Shown piece after piece: positions 16,864 through 25,114 of a stretch of 64,000 bases of DNA. The first letter of the stretch is position 1. The number at the start of each line of letters is the position of its first letter. Origin of the DNA: Bacillus sp. FJAT-42376. Lineage in GTDB: Bacteria > Bacillota > Bacilli > Bacillales > Bacillaceae. The translations under genes were made by a program, and so were the position numbers. The stretch lies in contig NZ_CP033906.1 in assembly GCF_003816055.1 (NCBI RefSeq), positions 2,170,001-2,234,000 of the forward strand, in the 5' to 3' direction. Below the pieces are notes generated by a model that saw only the letters and a program-made list of their open reading frames with translations, was not told the origin of the DNA and searched no databases.

Positions 16864-16931
16864 TCCGGTTGACTCCTTTATTTTGATTTCCGGGTTCATC
16901 ATGGTAGAGTAAATAGACAGCGCTGCAGAAC

Positions 16932-16963
16932 TTGGACACACATTCTCCAAGTTGTGATATAAT
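16932..16963 (+). promoter_or_regulatory. Candidate extended -10 promoter upstream of ylbN
   Basis: TGATATAAT at 16955-16963 is an extended -10, with a TTGGAC about 20 bases upstream. It could add a second start for ylbN-rpmF. Confidence 0.4.
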
Positions 16964-17033
16964 GCATAATACTATGTCTAACATGTATGGAAAGACGGCT
17001 GGAATGACTATATTATAGTGTAAAGAAAAAATA

Positions 17034-17062
17034 TTGACAAATGGAATAGTGAAAGCTATAAT
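17034..17062 (+). promoter_or_regulatory. Sigma-A promoter for ylbN-rpmF
   Basis: TTGACA at 17034-17039 and TATAAT at 17057-17062 are consensus -35 and -10 elements with 17-bp spacing, about 29 bases before the ylbN ATG. A strong promoter is expected for a ribosomal protein operon. Confidence 0.85.
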
Positions 17063-17090
17063 TACCTTTGTTGCCTTGAGGTGATACCTA

Positions 17091-17615
17091 ATGAAATGGT
17101 TAATCAACCAGTTATATCAATATCAGAGCAAAGGATTGGAATTGGACGAAGAAGTGAATCTCACTGAGCTTATAAACGAGCATCAGGATATAAGGGATAT
17201 TTCTCCTGTCCATGTAACCGGCAGAGCTGCCATCCAATCGGATAAAGCAACGTTTCAGCTGACTGTAACAGGGGTCTTGACTCTTCCGTGTGCCAGAACG
17301 CTTGTAGATGTTCGATTCCCTTTTCATATTGAGACGACTGAAGTATACCTATTGAAACCGACAGACTATGACGAGGAATTTGAAGGGGAAATTCATACAC
17401 TTGACAGTGATGAAGTGGATTTAATTCCTGCAATTAAAGAACTGATCCTTCTTGAAATTCCAATGCAGGTCTTCAGCGACAACGTTAACGAAGAAGGAGC
17501 CGCTCCTCAGAAAGGCAAAGACTGGGAAGTCGTGTCTGAAGAGGAAAATAAAAATAAAGTGGACCCAAGAATGGCTGAACTGGCCAAATTCTTCGATAAC
17601 AATAATGAAAGCTAA
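17091..17615 (+). CDS. ylbN: YceD/DUF177 family protein YlbN
   Basis: A 174-residue protein of the YceD (DUF177) family, almost always located directly before rpmF and linked to 23S rRNA accumulation in other organisms. Visible features are the CARTLVDVRFPF segment, the acidic linker and the C-terminal helical end KVDPRMAELAKFFDNN. The conserved second cysteine pair typical of some homologues is absent. The ATG at 17091 has GAGGTGAT upstream. A strong sigma-A promoter stands directly upstream, and rpmF follows after 93 bases, so both form one unit. Confidence 0.92.
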   Translation: MKWLINQLYQYQSKGLELDEEVNLTELINEHQDIRDISPVHVTGRAAIQSDKATFQLTVTGVLTLPCARTLVDVRFPFHIETTEVYLLKPTDYDEEFEGEIHTLDSDEVDLIPAIKELILLEIPMQVFSDNVNEEGAAPQKGKDWEVVSEEENKNKVDPRMAELAKFFDNNNES

Positions 17616-17708
17616 AGGCTGATTTTTTAGCTTTAAACCAGATGATCGGATTTATGCCGTCTTCATCCAGTACATGTAAGTTTAACACTCTTTAAGGAGG
17701 TGGGAAGA

Positions 17709-17882
17709 ATGGCTGTACCTTTTAGAAGAACTTCTAAAACAAGAAAAAGATTGCGTCGTACACACTTCAAATTGCAAGTGCCTGGTATGGTAGAATGCCC
17801 TAACTGCGGTGATATGAAATTGTCTCACCGTGTCTGCAAAGCTTGCGGAACATACAAAGGTAAAGAAGTAGTGGAAAAATAA
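17709..17882 (+). CDS. rpmF: 50S ribosomal protein L32
   Basis: A 57-residue ribosomal protein L32 beginning [17 protein letters not shown], with the zinc ribbon of CPNCG and CKACG. All four cysteines are present, so this is the zinc-binding form. The ATG follows AAGGAGGTGGGAAGA. Confidence 0.98.
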   Translation: MAVPFRRTSKTRKRLRRTHFKLQVPGMVECPNCGDMKLSHRVCKACGTYKGKEVVEK

Positions 17883-17890
17883 GACCTTGA

Positions 17891-17933
17891 AAAAACCCGC
17901 CCGGAGCCTTACGCTCCTGAGCGGGTTTTTTTG
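17891..17933 (+). terminator. Terminator after rpmF
   Basis: AAAAACCCGC pairs with GCGGGTTTTT, with a GGAGC/GCTCC extension inside the stem, followed by T7. Confidence 0.9.
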
Positions 17934-18099
17934 TTTTTCAGACCTTGTCTCCCGATAGACAAAAATCGTGTCCTTCTTAAGAATGGCTGTAACACACACC
18001 GCAGGGAGCGTTAATCTCCATCTTTCTGTGTGAACAAATGAACCCGCTTACACTCCCGGTGCTATAATGGACTCAGATTGAAAGCAAGGGGGAGTTTGA

Positions 18100-18876
18100 A
18101 TGGAAAGAAAAGTCATCGTTTCAGATGCTGGAGATGGCATGGCAGAGATCAGGCTGAATCGCCCGGATAAACGGAATGCCATTGATTTTGACGTGATGAA
18201 CGAATTGGAAAGGTTCCTGATGGAATATGAAGCAAACCCTGAGATTCGGGGCGTCATTTTAACAGGCGAAGGTGATGCAGCGTTTTGCTCAGGCGGGGAT
18301 CTTTCTGCCTTTCATGCATTGAAGACAGAGGAAGAAGCCTATAGCATGCTTAGCAGAATGGGCAAAATTCTTTACCGGCTTGCCACTTTTCCGGCGCCGG
18401 TAATCGCTCTCTTGAATGGGACAGCTGTTGGAGGAGGATGTGAGCTTGCGATGGCGGCAGATATCCGCTATGCCAGAGAAGGAATCCGGATGGGGTTTAT
18501 TCAGGGCACCTTGGCCATTACAACAGGATGGGGCGGAGGATCCCTGCTCATGGAAAGAGTTCATACTCCCGCTTCATTGAAGATCCTTTGCTCCTCCAGA
18601 CTGTATGAGACTGAGGTGCTATGCCGTAAAGGGATGATCGATGACATGCTGCCGGTGTCCGGATACCGAGAGGAAGGGATAAGGTCTATCAAAGCCATGC
18701 TCGCAGATCATCCGGGGGTCACCCGGTCCTATAAGGCCATTTCTGTGCAAAAGCTGATACAAGGGAACCTTTGGGGCAGAATGGAACTGGAAATCAGGAG
18801 ATGTGCGCGCCTTTGGGCAAAAGAAGATCACCATCAGGCGGTGGACTTATTTTTAAAACGAAAGATGAGTCAGTAA
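18100..18876 (+). CDS. Enoyl-CoA hydratase/isomerase-family protein, atypical active site
   Basis: A 258-residue crotonase-fold protein. The oxyanion-hole regions are clear: CSGGDLSAF (about 66-74) and LNGTAVGGGCELAMAADIR (about 106-124), which carries the first catalytic Glu. The position of the second catalytic Glu (in the PEILLG-like segment of hydratases) is occupied by Gln in MGFIQGTLAITTGWGGG, and the following motif has GWGG rather than GAGG. This suggests a function other than simple hydration, for example a decarboxylase or isomerase; that is inference. It resembles the yng-type genes of Bacillus that accompany an acyl-CoA carboxylase, and such a carboxylase is encoded 1.6 kb downstream. 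The start ATG 18100 follows AAGGGGGAG. Confidence 0.8.
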   Translation: MERKVIVSDAGDGMAEIRLNRPDKRNAIDFDVMNELERFLMEYEANPEIRGVILTGEGDAAFCSGGDLSAFHALKTEEEAYSMLSRMGKILYRLATFPAPVIALLNGTAVGGGCELAMAADIRYAREGIRMGFIQGTLAITTGWGGGSLLMERVHTPASLKILCSSRLYETEVLCRKGMIDDMLPVSGYREEGIRSIKAMLADHPGVTRSYKAISVQKLIQGNLWGRMELEIRRCARLWAKEDHHQAVDLFLKRKMSQ

Positions 18877-19119
18877 CGTTTTTACTGGCAGGATGTGTGG
18901 CCGGTTTACCGCTTCTGGCCGCTTTATGGGGGGAAGCAGGAATATACAGCAGGTTTTAGGCGATGAAAGAAGTCATCTGGCAAAGATCACCATCGGATTT
19001 TTTCCTTCACAAACTGAAGTTCTATAGATCGCTCTTCCGGGTCAGGGGACGTACAAAAAACAGGCTAAAGTATTCCTTGGGGTGCATCCTATTTTGTATC
19101 CGTACATAGTCTATCGAAT

Positions 19120-19140
19120 CTATTAGCAGCATATGTATAT
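19120..19140 (+). promoter_or_regulatory. Candidate sigma-E -10 region before gerR
   Basis: CATATGTAT in this stretch resembles the sigma-E -10 consensus, and gerR is in the sigma-E regulon in B. subtilis. The -35 match is weak. The 290-bp gap between the crotonase gene and gerR shows nothing else. Confidence 0.3.
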
Positions 19141-19166
19141 AAAAATGCTACTGGAGGGGAAAAGGG

Positions 19167-19766
19167 ATGACGGCGACAAGACAGGATGCCTGGACACAGG
19201 ATGAGGATCTTCTGCTTGCAGAAGTGGTGCTTCGGCATATAAGAGAAGGCGGTACACAGCTTGCTGCTTTTGAGGAAGTCGGCAGACATTTAACGAGAAC
19301 CGCTGCTGCATGCGGATTCAGATGGAATTCATATGTGAGAAAGCAGTATAAATCCGGGATTGATCTTGCCAAAAAGCACCGGAAAGAGTCCAGGGCAAAA
19401 ATTGAAGTCATCAAAGAGGAAACAGAAGGCACCCGGCTTCCTGCAGAGGATAAGAAGGGTTTGACCATAAAAGAAATTGTCAAATTTCTGGAGGCGTATG
19501 ACGACTCTGAAGATGTGAAATCTCTTAAGAAAAACAATGACGAACTTATCGTAAAAGTGGAAAACCTTACACATCAAGTAATGGTGCTAGAAAAGGAGAA
19601 ACAGATTCTGCAGAATCAGCTCCAGCTTGTAGAAGAGGATTATCAGTCCCTGATTGAAATAATGGACAGGGCGAGAAAAATGGCCATTTCTCAGGAAGAT
19701 GAACGAAACCGCAAAGTAAAATTCCAAATGGACCGCAACGGAAATCTTGAAAGAGTGGAAAAATAG
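19167..19766 (+). CDS. gerR: RsfA-family sporulation regulator GerR (YlbO)
   Basis: A 199-residue protein of the RsfA/GerR (YlbO) prespore/mother-cell regulator family. The N-terminal 60 residues form a Myb/SANT-like DNA-binding domain (AWTQDEDLLLAEVVLRHI, GRTA-type TRTAAACGFRWN). The C-terminal half is a long coiled coil (VKSLKKNNDELIVKVENL onwards). GerR fine-tunes sigma-E dependent genes in the mother cell of B. subtilis. The ATG at 19167 has GGAGGGG upstream. Confidence 0.92.
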   Translation: MTATRQDAWTQDEDLLLAEVVLRHIREGGTQLAAFEEVGRHLTRTAAACGFRWNSYVRKQYKSGIDLAKKHRKESRAKIEVIKEETEGTRLPAEDKKGLTIKEIVKFLEAYDDSEDVKSLKKNNDELIVKVENLTHQVMVLEKEKQILQNQLQLVEEDYQSLIEIMDRARKMAISQEDERNRKVKFQMDRNGNLERVEK

Positions 19767-19775
19767 CTGACTGAA

Positions 19776-19812
19776 AAAGACCGTTCCCTTAAGGAGCGGT
19801 CTTGCGTTTTTT
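19776..19812. terminator. Terminator between gerR and ylbP
   Basis: AAGACCG-TTCC pairs with GGAG-CGGTCTT, and a T6 run follows after GCG. It lies between convergent genes. Confidence 0.82.
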
Positions 19813-20287
19813 AAGCTGATTCGGATGAATGGCGGGTGGTATCCGGGGACCAGAGTAAAGGATTTTCGCCCTTATCCCGTTCCATATCATATTTCACCGC
19901 TTCAAACCCCATCTTGTTCCAGAAGTCGGCGGACTTGACTCTCGGATTTGTTTTAATGGGCAGGTTAAAGGACTTCGCAAACTCTACAAGGGCCTGGCCG
20001 TATCCTTCCCTCTGGTAATCAGGGAGAACCTCAAGCTTCCAAAGCTCCAGATAATCCTGCTGCGGTGAAAAGTATTGGTCGAACTTTTTATCCACTTTGT
20101 AAAGGCTCATCCTTGCCACGAGCTTTTCACCGAAGTAGATTCCGTAAAACGGCGAATCGCTGTCATTTTCAATAATGTTTCCTTCCAGTTCTTCAAGCAT
20201 TGATAGTTCCTGAAGACCATACTCTTTAAATCTTTTGAATTCTTCAAGCGTTTTGTAATTAATTAGAAGGCGTTCCACCTTGTGCAT
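19811..20287 (-). CDS. ylbP: GNAT N-acetyltransferase YlbP
   Basis: A 158-residue acetyltransferase of the YlbP family. The N-terminus VERLLINYKTLEEFKRF, the central GIYFGEKLVARMSLY strand, the acetyl-CoA binding turn LPDYQREGYGQALVEF and the C-terminal FWNKMGFE are typical of GNAT proteins. The start at 20287 has AAGGGGGAA upstream; readings from 20398 have no ribosome site. The substrate is not known. It is convergent with gerR. Confidence 0.9.
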   Translation of the reverse strand: MHKVERLLINYKTLEEFKRFKEYGLQELSMLEELEGNIIENDSDSPFYGIYFGEKLVARMSLYKVDKKFDQYFSPQQDYLELWKLEVLPDYQREGYGQALVEFAKSFNLPIKTNPRVKSADFWNKMGFEAVKYDMERDKGENPLLWSPDTTRHSSESA

Positions 20288-20476
20288 GATTATTCCCCCT
20301 TGATGCAGCTGAAAAGTAGCAAATATTTTAAATTTATTGACTACTGATAGTATACCACGGCTTGCAGGGGTTCCACAAAGTTTAGGAAACGCTTTCAAAA
20401 AAATAAAGGATTTTTCATTCTATTGTAGAAACATATATTTGTTGAGAAGCTTTTTTTGACACAGGGGGTGGAAGTC

Positions 20477-21817
20477 ATGAAAAAAGTATTGATTGCAAAC
20501 AGGGGTGAGATTGCATCCAGGATTATGGAGACGTGCAGGCAGATGGATATTGAAACAATCGCCATTTATTCGGATGCAGACAAGGATTTACCGTATGTAA
20601 AAGAAGCTGATTATTCCTTCCGGATTGGAGAACCGCCGGTGGCGAAATCTTATTTACTAGCAGATTCCATCCTGGAACTCGCTGTGAGAGAAGGGGCTGA
20701 CGCCGTTCATCCGGGTTATGGATTCCTCTCCGAAAATAGTGAATTTGTCCGCAAAACGGAAGAACAGGGATTAATTTTTATCGGACCTTCTTCATCAGTC
20801 ATCGAGAAAATGGGTGATAAAGTGGTGGCGAGGCAAACGATGATTGATGCGGGAATTCCTGTCGTCCCGGGAAGTGACAGCGGATTAGAGACGTTTGATC
20901 AGGCTGCGGGAAAAGCGGCTGAGATCGGCTATCCTGTTATGCTGAAAGCGAGCGGAGGCGGAGGCGGGATCGGCATGCAGCTTTGCATGAATGAGGCGGA
21001 ATTAGAAAAAGTTTTTGCTTCCACCAAAACAAGAGCTAAAGCGTATTTCGGCAATGATGAAGTCTTTCTCGAGAAATACATTTCCGAATCGAGGCACATT
21101 GAGGTGCAGATTTTCGGTGATGGACATGGAAATATCGTTCATCTATATGAAAGGGAATGCTCTGTTCAGCGCAGGAACCAAAAGGTGATTGAAGAAGCTC
21201 CGTCACCGAGCATTTCAGAAGAAACGCGGAAGAAAATCTGCGAGGCTGCAGTCCTTGCCGCCCGCCACGTCGGATACCGCAATGCCGGAACAGTCGAATT
21301 CATTATGGATGAGAAAGAAGAATTTTATTTTCTTGAAATGAATACGAGGCTTCAAGTCGAGCACCGTGTTACAGAAATGATCACGGGACTCGATCTGGTA
21401 AAGTGGCAGATCCTTGCTGCGAGAGGAGAGGCACTGCCTCTTAAACAGGGGGAAATCAGAAAAATCGGCCATGCTCTGGAATTCAGAATTTATGCAGAAG
21501 ACCCGGAGAAATTTATTCCTTCTCCCGGGAGCCTGAATGTGTTTACATATCCTGAACCGCCGGGTTTTGTTCTTGACAGGACTTACGAGGAAGGAAACCA
21601 GATCACTCCATTTTACGATCCTCTTATCGCAAAAGCAGTTGTATACGGGGAGAATCGTGAACTGGCATTAAGCAAATCCGCTGAGGTGTTTAAAGAAATG
21701 CAGATTGGCGGAGTAAAATCCAATCTGCCGTTATTTGAAAAAGTGCTGAAAGACGGGGAATTTAAGACGGGGCATTATACAACCTCTTATTTAAAGCAGT
21801 CAAAAATAGTGGGATAA
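20477..21817 (+). CDS. Acyl-CoA carboxylase, biotin carboxylase subunit (AccC-like)
   Basis: A 446-residue biotin carboxylase that uses ATP and bicarbonate to carboxylate biotin on a carrier protein. Domain order is complete: N-terminal KKVLIANRGEIASRI, the ATP-grasp Gly-rich loop KASGGGGGIGMQ (about 160-171), the RECSVQRRNQKVIEEAPSP active-site segment and NTRLQVEHRVTEM. It is similar to B. subtilis YngH rather than the housekeeping AccC, because it sits with a tiny separate carrier and a fused alpha/beta carboxyltransferase. The ATG 20477 has GGGGGTGG upstream. The three genes form a compact operon with 13-bp gaps. Confidence 0.92.
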   Translation: MKKVLIANRGEIASRIMETCRQMDIETIAIYSDADKDLPYVKEADYSFRIGEPPVAKSYLLADSILELAVREGADAVHPGYGFLSENSEFVRKTEEQGLIFIGPSSSVIEKMGDKVVARQTMIDAGIPVVPGSDSGLETFDQAAGKAAEIGYPVMLKASGGGGGIGMQLCMNEAELEKVFASTKTRAKAYFGNDEVFLEKYISESRHIEVQIFGDGHGNIVHLYERECSVQRRNQKVIEEAPSPSISEETRKKICEAAVLAARHVGYRNAGTVEFIMDEKEEFYFLEMNTRLQVEHRVTEMITGLDLVKWQILAARGEALPLKQGEIRKIGHALEFRIYAEDPEKFIPSPGSLNVFTYPEPPGFVLDRTYEEGNQITPFYDPLIAKAVVYGENRELALSKSAEVFKEMQIGGVKSNLPLFEKVLKDGEFKTGHYTTSYLKQSKIVG

Positions 21818-21830
21818 AGGATGATCATAC

Positions 21831-22046
21831 ATGAAAGAAATCACAGCAAGTATGGCAGGAACAGTATTAAACGTTTTGGTGGACCCGGGTTCATCTGTAG
21901 CATCCGGTCAGGACTTACTCATGCTTGAATCAATGAAAATGGAGATCCCGATTGAATCCTCTCATTCAGGGACAGTAAAAGAAATCAAAGTGCAGCTTGG
22001 AGACTTTGTAAATGAAGGCGATGTTCTCGTCATTTTAGAGGATTAA
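21831..22046 (+). CDS. Biotin/lipoyl attachment carrier protein (BLAP-like)
   Basis: A 71-residue single-domain biotin carrier with the biotinylation motif ESMKME (Lys about 36), matching YngHB (BLAP) of B. subtilis. It lacks the long N-terminal region of the usual AccB. It should shuttle carboxybiotin between the biotin carboxylase encoded just upstream and the carboxyltransferase encoded just downstream. All parts of the lipoyl-like fold are present, and the symmetric second half HSGTVKEIKVQLGDFV is clear. Confidence 0.93.
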   Translation: MKEITASMAGTVLNVLVDPGSSVASGQDLLMLESMKMEIPIESSHSGTVKEIKVQLGDFVNEGDVLVILED

Positions 22047-22059
22047 GGGGGGCTGGACT

Positions 22060-23598
22060 TTGAAAATGATGGAACTGGATGATCAGCTGAAGGAAAAGAT
22101 CGCTCAGGCAGAAGCGGGAGGACATGAAAAATATCATGAAAAATCCCGTCAGCAGGGGAAGCTGTTTGTAAGGGACCGGCTTAACCTGCTTTTTGATAAC
22201 GGACAGTATTCAGAGGACGGCAAATTTGCCAATCATCTTGCCGGGGATCTTCCGGCGGATGGTGTTGTTACCGCGATCGGCGAAATCCATGGCCAAACGG
22301 TTTGTGTGATGGCGAACGATTCAACGGTAAAAGCGGGTTCTTGGGGAGCAAGAACGGTAGAAAAGATTATCCGGATCCAGGAAACAGCGGAGAAACTGAT
22401 GGTGCCTCTTTTATATTTAGTGGATTCTGCGGGAGCGAGAATAACAGATCAGCTTGATATGTTTCCGAATCGCCGCGGGGCGGGCCGGATCTTTCATAAT
22501 CAAGTCCGGCTGTCCGGTATGATTCCTCAAGTCTGTTTGCTGTTCGGGCCATCTGCTGCAGGCGGAGCGTATATTCCTGCTTTTTGCGATATAGTCGTCA
22601 TGGTAGAAGGCAATGCATCCATGTATTTAGGTTCTCCCCGCATGGCGGAAAAGGTAATCGGAGAGAAAGTGACCCTTGAAGAAATGGGCGGTGCAAGAAT
22701 GCATTGCAGCATTAGCGGATGCGGAGATGTGCTTGTATCAACAGAACAAGAAGCTATATCTGAAGCAAGACGGTATTTATCCTACTTCCCGGCTAATTTT
22801 AAAAACCGGCCGGCAGAAGCGGATGCGGTCTCTCCTTCGGCTGAAAAGATGCTTTCTTCCATTATTCCTGAAAACCAGAATGCTCCGTTTAATATGTATG
22901 ATGCAATTGATACGCTCATAGACGGAGGCAGTTTTTTTGAGATTAAAAAGCTGTTTGCGCAAGAACTGATTACCGGACTTGCGAGAATCGACGGACGGGC
23001 AGTCGGAATTGTAGCGAATCAGCCGCGTGTAAAGGGCGGAGTTCTTTTTGGGGATTCGGCAGATAAGGCGGCAAAATTTGTCGCTCTCTGTGATGCCTTT
23101 CATATCCCGCTGCTATTCCTGGCAGATGTTCCGGGCTTTATGATCGGCACGAAAGTGGAAAGAGCCGGAATCATCCGTCACGGAGCCAAAATGATTGCGG
23201 CAATGAGTTCAGCGACAGTGCCGAGAATCTCGGTTGTTGTCCGCAAAGCGTACGGAGCAGGGCTATACGCCATGTCAGGGCCGGCATTTGAGCCGGATTG
23301 CTGCATTGCCCTTCCTTCTGCCCAAATTGCTGTAATGGGTCCAGAAGCGGCAGTGAATGCCGTCTATTCAAATAAAATTAATGAAATTGAAGATCCGAAA
23401 GAACGAATGAAATATGTGATGGAGAAACAGCAGGAATATAAAGAAACCATTGACATTTACCGACTGGCATCGGAAATGATTATTGATCATATCGTAGGGG
23501 CGGATCAGCTTCGCAATGAGCTGATTATCCGCTTTAAACAGTATGAAACGAAAGTGGAACTTCTGCCATATAAAAAACACCCGGTATACCCTGTTTAA
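22060..23598 (+). CDS. Acyl-CoA carboxyltransferase (YngE-like)
   Basis: A 512-residue carboxyltransferase with N- and C-domains in one chain (PF01039 family), as in propionyl-, methylcrotonyl- or geranyl-CoA carboxylase beta subunits. The segments YLVDSAGARI, FGPSAAGGAYIPAFCD (N-domain oxyanion site) and LADVPGFMIGTKVE and KAYGAGLYAM (C-domain) are visible. Start TTG 22060 has AAGGGGGG upstream; ATGs at 22066 and 22069 are alternatives. The acyl-CoA substrate cannot be told from sequence; in the yng context the enzyme acts in branched-chain (leucine) degradation, but no HMG-CoA lyase or acyl-CoA dehydrogenase gene is in this window. Confidence 0.9.
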   Translation: MKMMELDDQLKEKIAQAEAGGHEKYHEKSRQQGKLFVRDRLNLLFDNGQYSEDGKFANHLAGDLPADGVVTAIGEIHGQTVCVMANDSTVKAGSWGARTVEKIIRIQETAEKLMVPLLYLVDSAGARITDQLDMFPNRRGAGRIFHNQVRLSGMIPQVCLLFGPSAAGGAYIPAFCDIVVMVEGNASMYLGSPRMAEKVIGEKVTLEEMGGARMHCSISGCGDVLVSTEQEAISEARRYLSYFPANFKNRPAEADAVSPSAEKMLSSIIPENQNAPFNMYDAIDTLIDGGSFFEIKKLFAQELITGLARIDGRAVGIVANQPRVKGGVLFGDSADKAAKFVALCDAFHIPLLFLADVPGFMIGTKVERAGIIRHGAKMIAAMSSATVPRISVVVRKAYGAGLYAMSGPAFEPDCCIALPSAQIAVMGPEAAVNAVYSNKINEIEDPKERMKYVMEKQQEYKETIDIYRLASEMIIDHIVGADQLRNELIIRFKQYETKVELLPYKKHPVYPV

Positions 23599-23602
23599 GA
23601 CG

Positions 23603-23683
23603 TGAAGATGACCCGCTTTTCCAGCGTACAGAAGGCTGTCTGACAGCATCTGTAAAGAGGAAAGGGGGCATCTTTTTTTTTTG
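23603..23683 (+). terminator. Complex terminator after the carboxylase genes
   Basis: AAGATG at 23606 pairs with CATCTT at 23668 at the base, with CCGCTTTTCC/GGAAAGGGGG and an internal palindrome GCTGTCTGACAGC, followed by a long T run. Confidence 0.75.
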
Positions 23684-23758
23684 TTTCCTGCCCCAAACTT
23701 ATGTTTCACTTGTAAAAATTTTGGTATGATAAGGGAAATGAAGAGGGGGCTTGCTCCA

Positions 23759-24631
23759 GTGAAAGCAGGGATTATAGGAGGAGGCGCAATCGGGCTGCTG
23801 TTTGCAGCCTATTTGAGCCGGAATCATCAGATTACGCTGTATACAAACAAAGAAGAACAGGCTTCTATTATAAAGAGAGAAGGCGTTTCTGTTATAAAAG
23901 ACGGTGTCAGCACGACGAGCTTTCCAGATGCCACATCCAGCAGAAACTACGCAGAAGAACTCTTAATCGTAACGGTCAAACAATTTCAGTTAAGGGAGAT
24001 TCTAACCAGATTAATAGATGAAAAGCCTAAGACCATTCTTTTTTTGCAAAATGGCATGGGTCACATAAAAAGTCTCCGGCAGCTGAGGGGACATCTTCTC
24101 TATACAGGGTCGGTCAGCCATGGTGCAGAAAAAAGAGGCGCTCGCACCGTGCTGCATAACGGGACAGGAACGACCGTGTTTTCTCCATTTCCGGAAGGAG
24201 AGGAGAGCATGTCCATCCACTCCTTGGCAGCGAACGATTTTCCATTTCATTTTCATCATAGCTGGTATGAGGTTCTGGCTGATAAGCTGCTTGTCAATGC
24301 CTGTATAAATCCTCTCACCGCTCTTTTAGGAGTTGCAAATGGAACGCTGCTTGAGAATCCACATTATTTCTCACTTCTCGAAAAAGTATTTAATGAAGTA
24401 TTCCCGCTCTTAAATCTGAACGATCCGTTTCTGAAGTGGGAGCATGTGCAAAACGTCTGCCAAGCAACTGCATCGAATACCTCTTCTATGCTGAAGGATA
24501 TTCAGCTGAATAGAAAAACGGAAATCGAAGCCATTGCCGGATATATCCTGGAACGTGCAGCCGAAAAAAATAAGCAGGCACCGGTCGTATCTTTTCTGTA
24601 TGAAGCGGTAAAAGGGATGGAAAGCAGTTAA
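23759..24631 (+). CDS. panE: 2-dehydropantoate 2-reductase (PanE/YlbQ)
   Basis: A 290-residue ketopantoate reductase, which reduces 2-dehydropantoate to pantoate with NADPH in pantothenate/CoA synthesis. The Rossmann motif GIIGGGAIG stands at the N-terminus, and the C-terminal helical domain has NACINPLTALLGVANGTLL with the catalytic Lys in DKLLVNAC (about 172-179). The start is GTG 23759 with GAGGGGG upstream; a longer reading from 23681 starts in non-coding sequence. In B. subtilis this gene is ylbQ in the same location. Confidence 0.9.
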   Translation: MKAGIIGGGAIGLLFAAYLSRNHQITLYTNKEEQASIIKREGVSVIKDGVSTTSFPDATSSRNYAEELLIVTVKQFQLREILTRLIDEKPKTILFLQNGMGHIKSLRQLRGHLLYTGSVSHGAEKRGARTVLHNGTGTTVFSPFPEGEESMSIHSLAANDFPFHFHHSWYEVLADKLLVNACINPLTALLGVANGTLLENPHYFSLLEKVFNEVFPLLNLNDPFLKWEHVQNVCQATASNTSSMLKDIQLNRKTEIEAIAGYILERAAEKNKQAPVVSFLYEAVKGMESS

Positions 24632-24646
24632 ATAGGGGGAATTCTG

Positions 24647-25033
24647 TTGGCGGGAATTTTAACGTTATTGCTTGGTGCAGCTGCGATTGGGCCGGCTGTC
24701 TGTTTTGTTTTGCTTATTTTGGCCCTGAAGTCAATAACAGGCAAGCCGAAAAAAGCGGTTCTTGCAGCTGCTGATCTTTGTGTGATGGTTTTTTTCTTCT
24801 CTGTGTATATTAAAACCATAACGATATGGGAACTAAATGGAGCAGTCTTCTTGTTTTGGAGTGGAATGGCGTGGATCCTGATTTTTGTTCTCTTCTACTC
24901 ACTTGCTGGATGGAAGAAGCCTGGAAATGCGTTTAAGAAAATGTGGCGGTTGTCTTTTTTGGTTTATTTTTCTGTCTCATTCCTGCTGTTTTTGTATGGA
25001 GCAGGGATATTTATCTTCAATGAGCTCCATTAG
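24647..25033 (+). CDS. DUF3397-like membrane protein
   Basis: A 128-residue protein with four hydrophobic segments, resembling the DUF3397 family found before bshC in Bacillaceae. It starts with TTG 24647, with TAGGGGGAA upstream, only 15 bases after panE. The segment SITGKPKKAVLAAADLC between helices one and two is typical. The function is unknown. Confidence 0.75.
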   Translation: MAGILTLLLGAAAIGPAVCFVLLILALKSITGKPKKAVLAAADLCVMVFFFSVYIKTITIWELNGAVFLFWSGMAWILIFVLFYSLAGWKKPGNAFKKMWRLSFLVYFSVSFLLFLYGAGIFIFNELH

Positions 25034-25114
25034 AAACGTATTTTTTAACAAAGCGTTCAAGAAGTGCTATACTTTTTGACGGAATGCATTTTTAACCGAG
25101 AAAGGAAGTACATC

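Noticed and set aside
17682..17999. Minus-strand frame opposite rpmF
   Set aside because: It is a shadow of rpmF and its terminator, with no ribosome site or recognisable motif.
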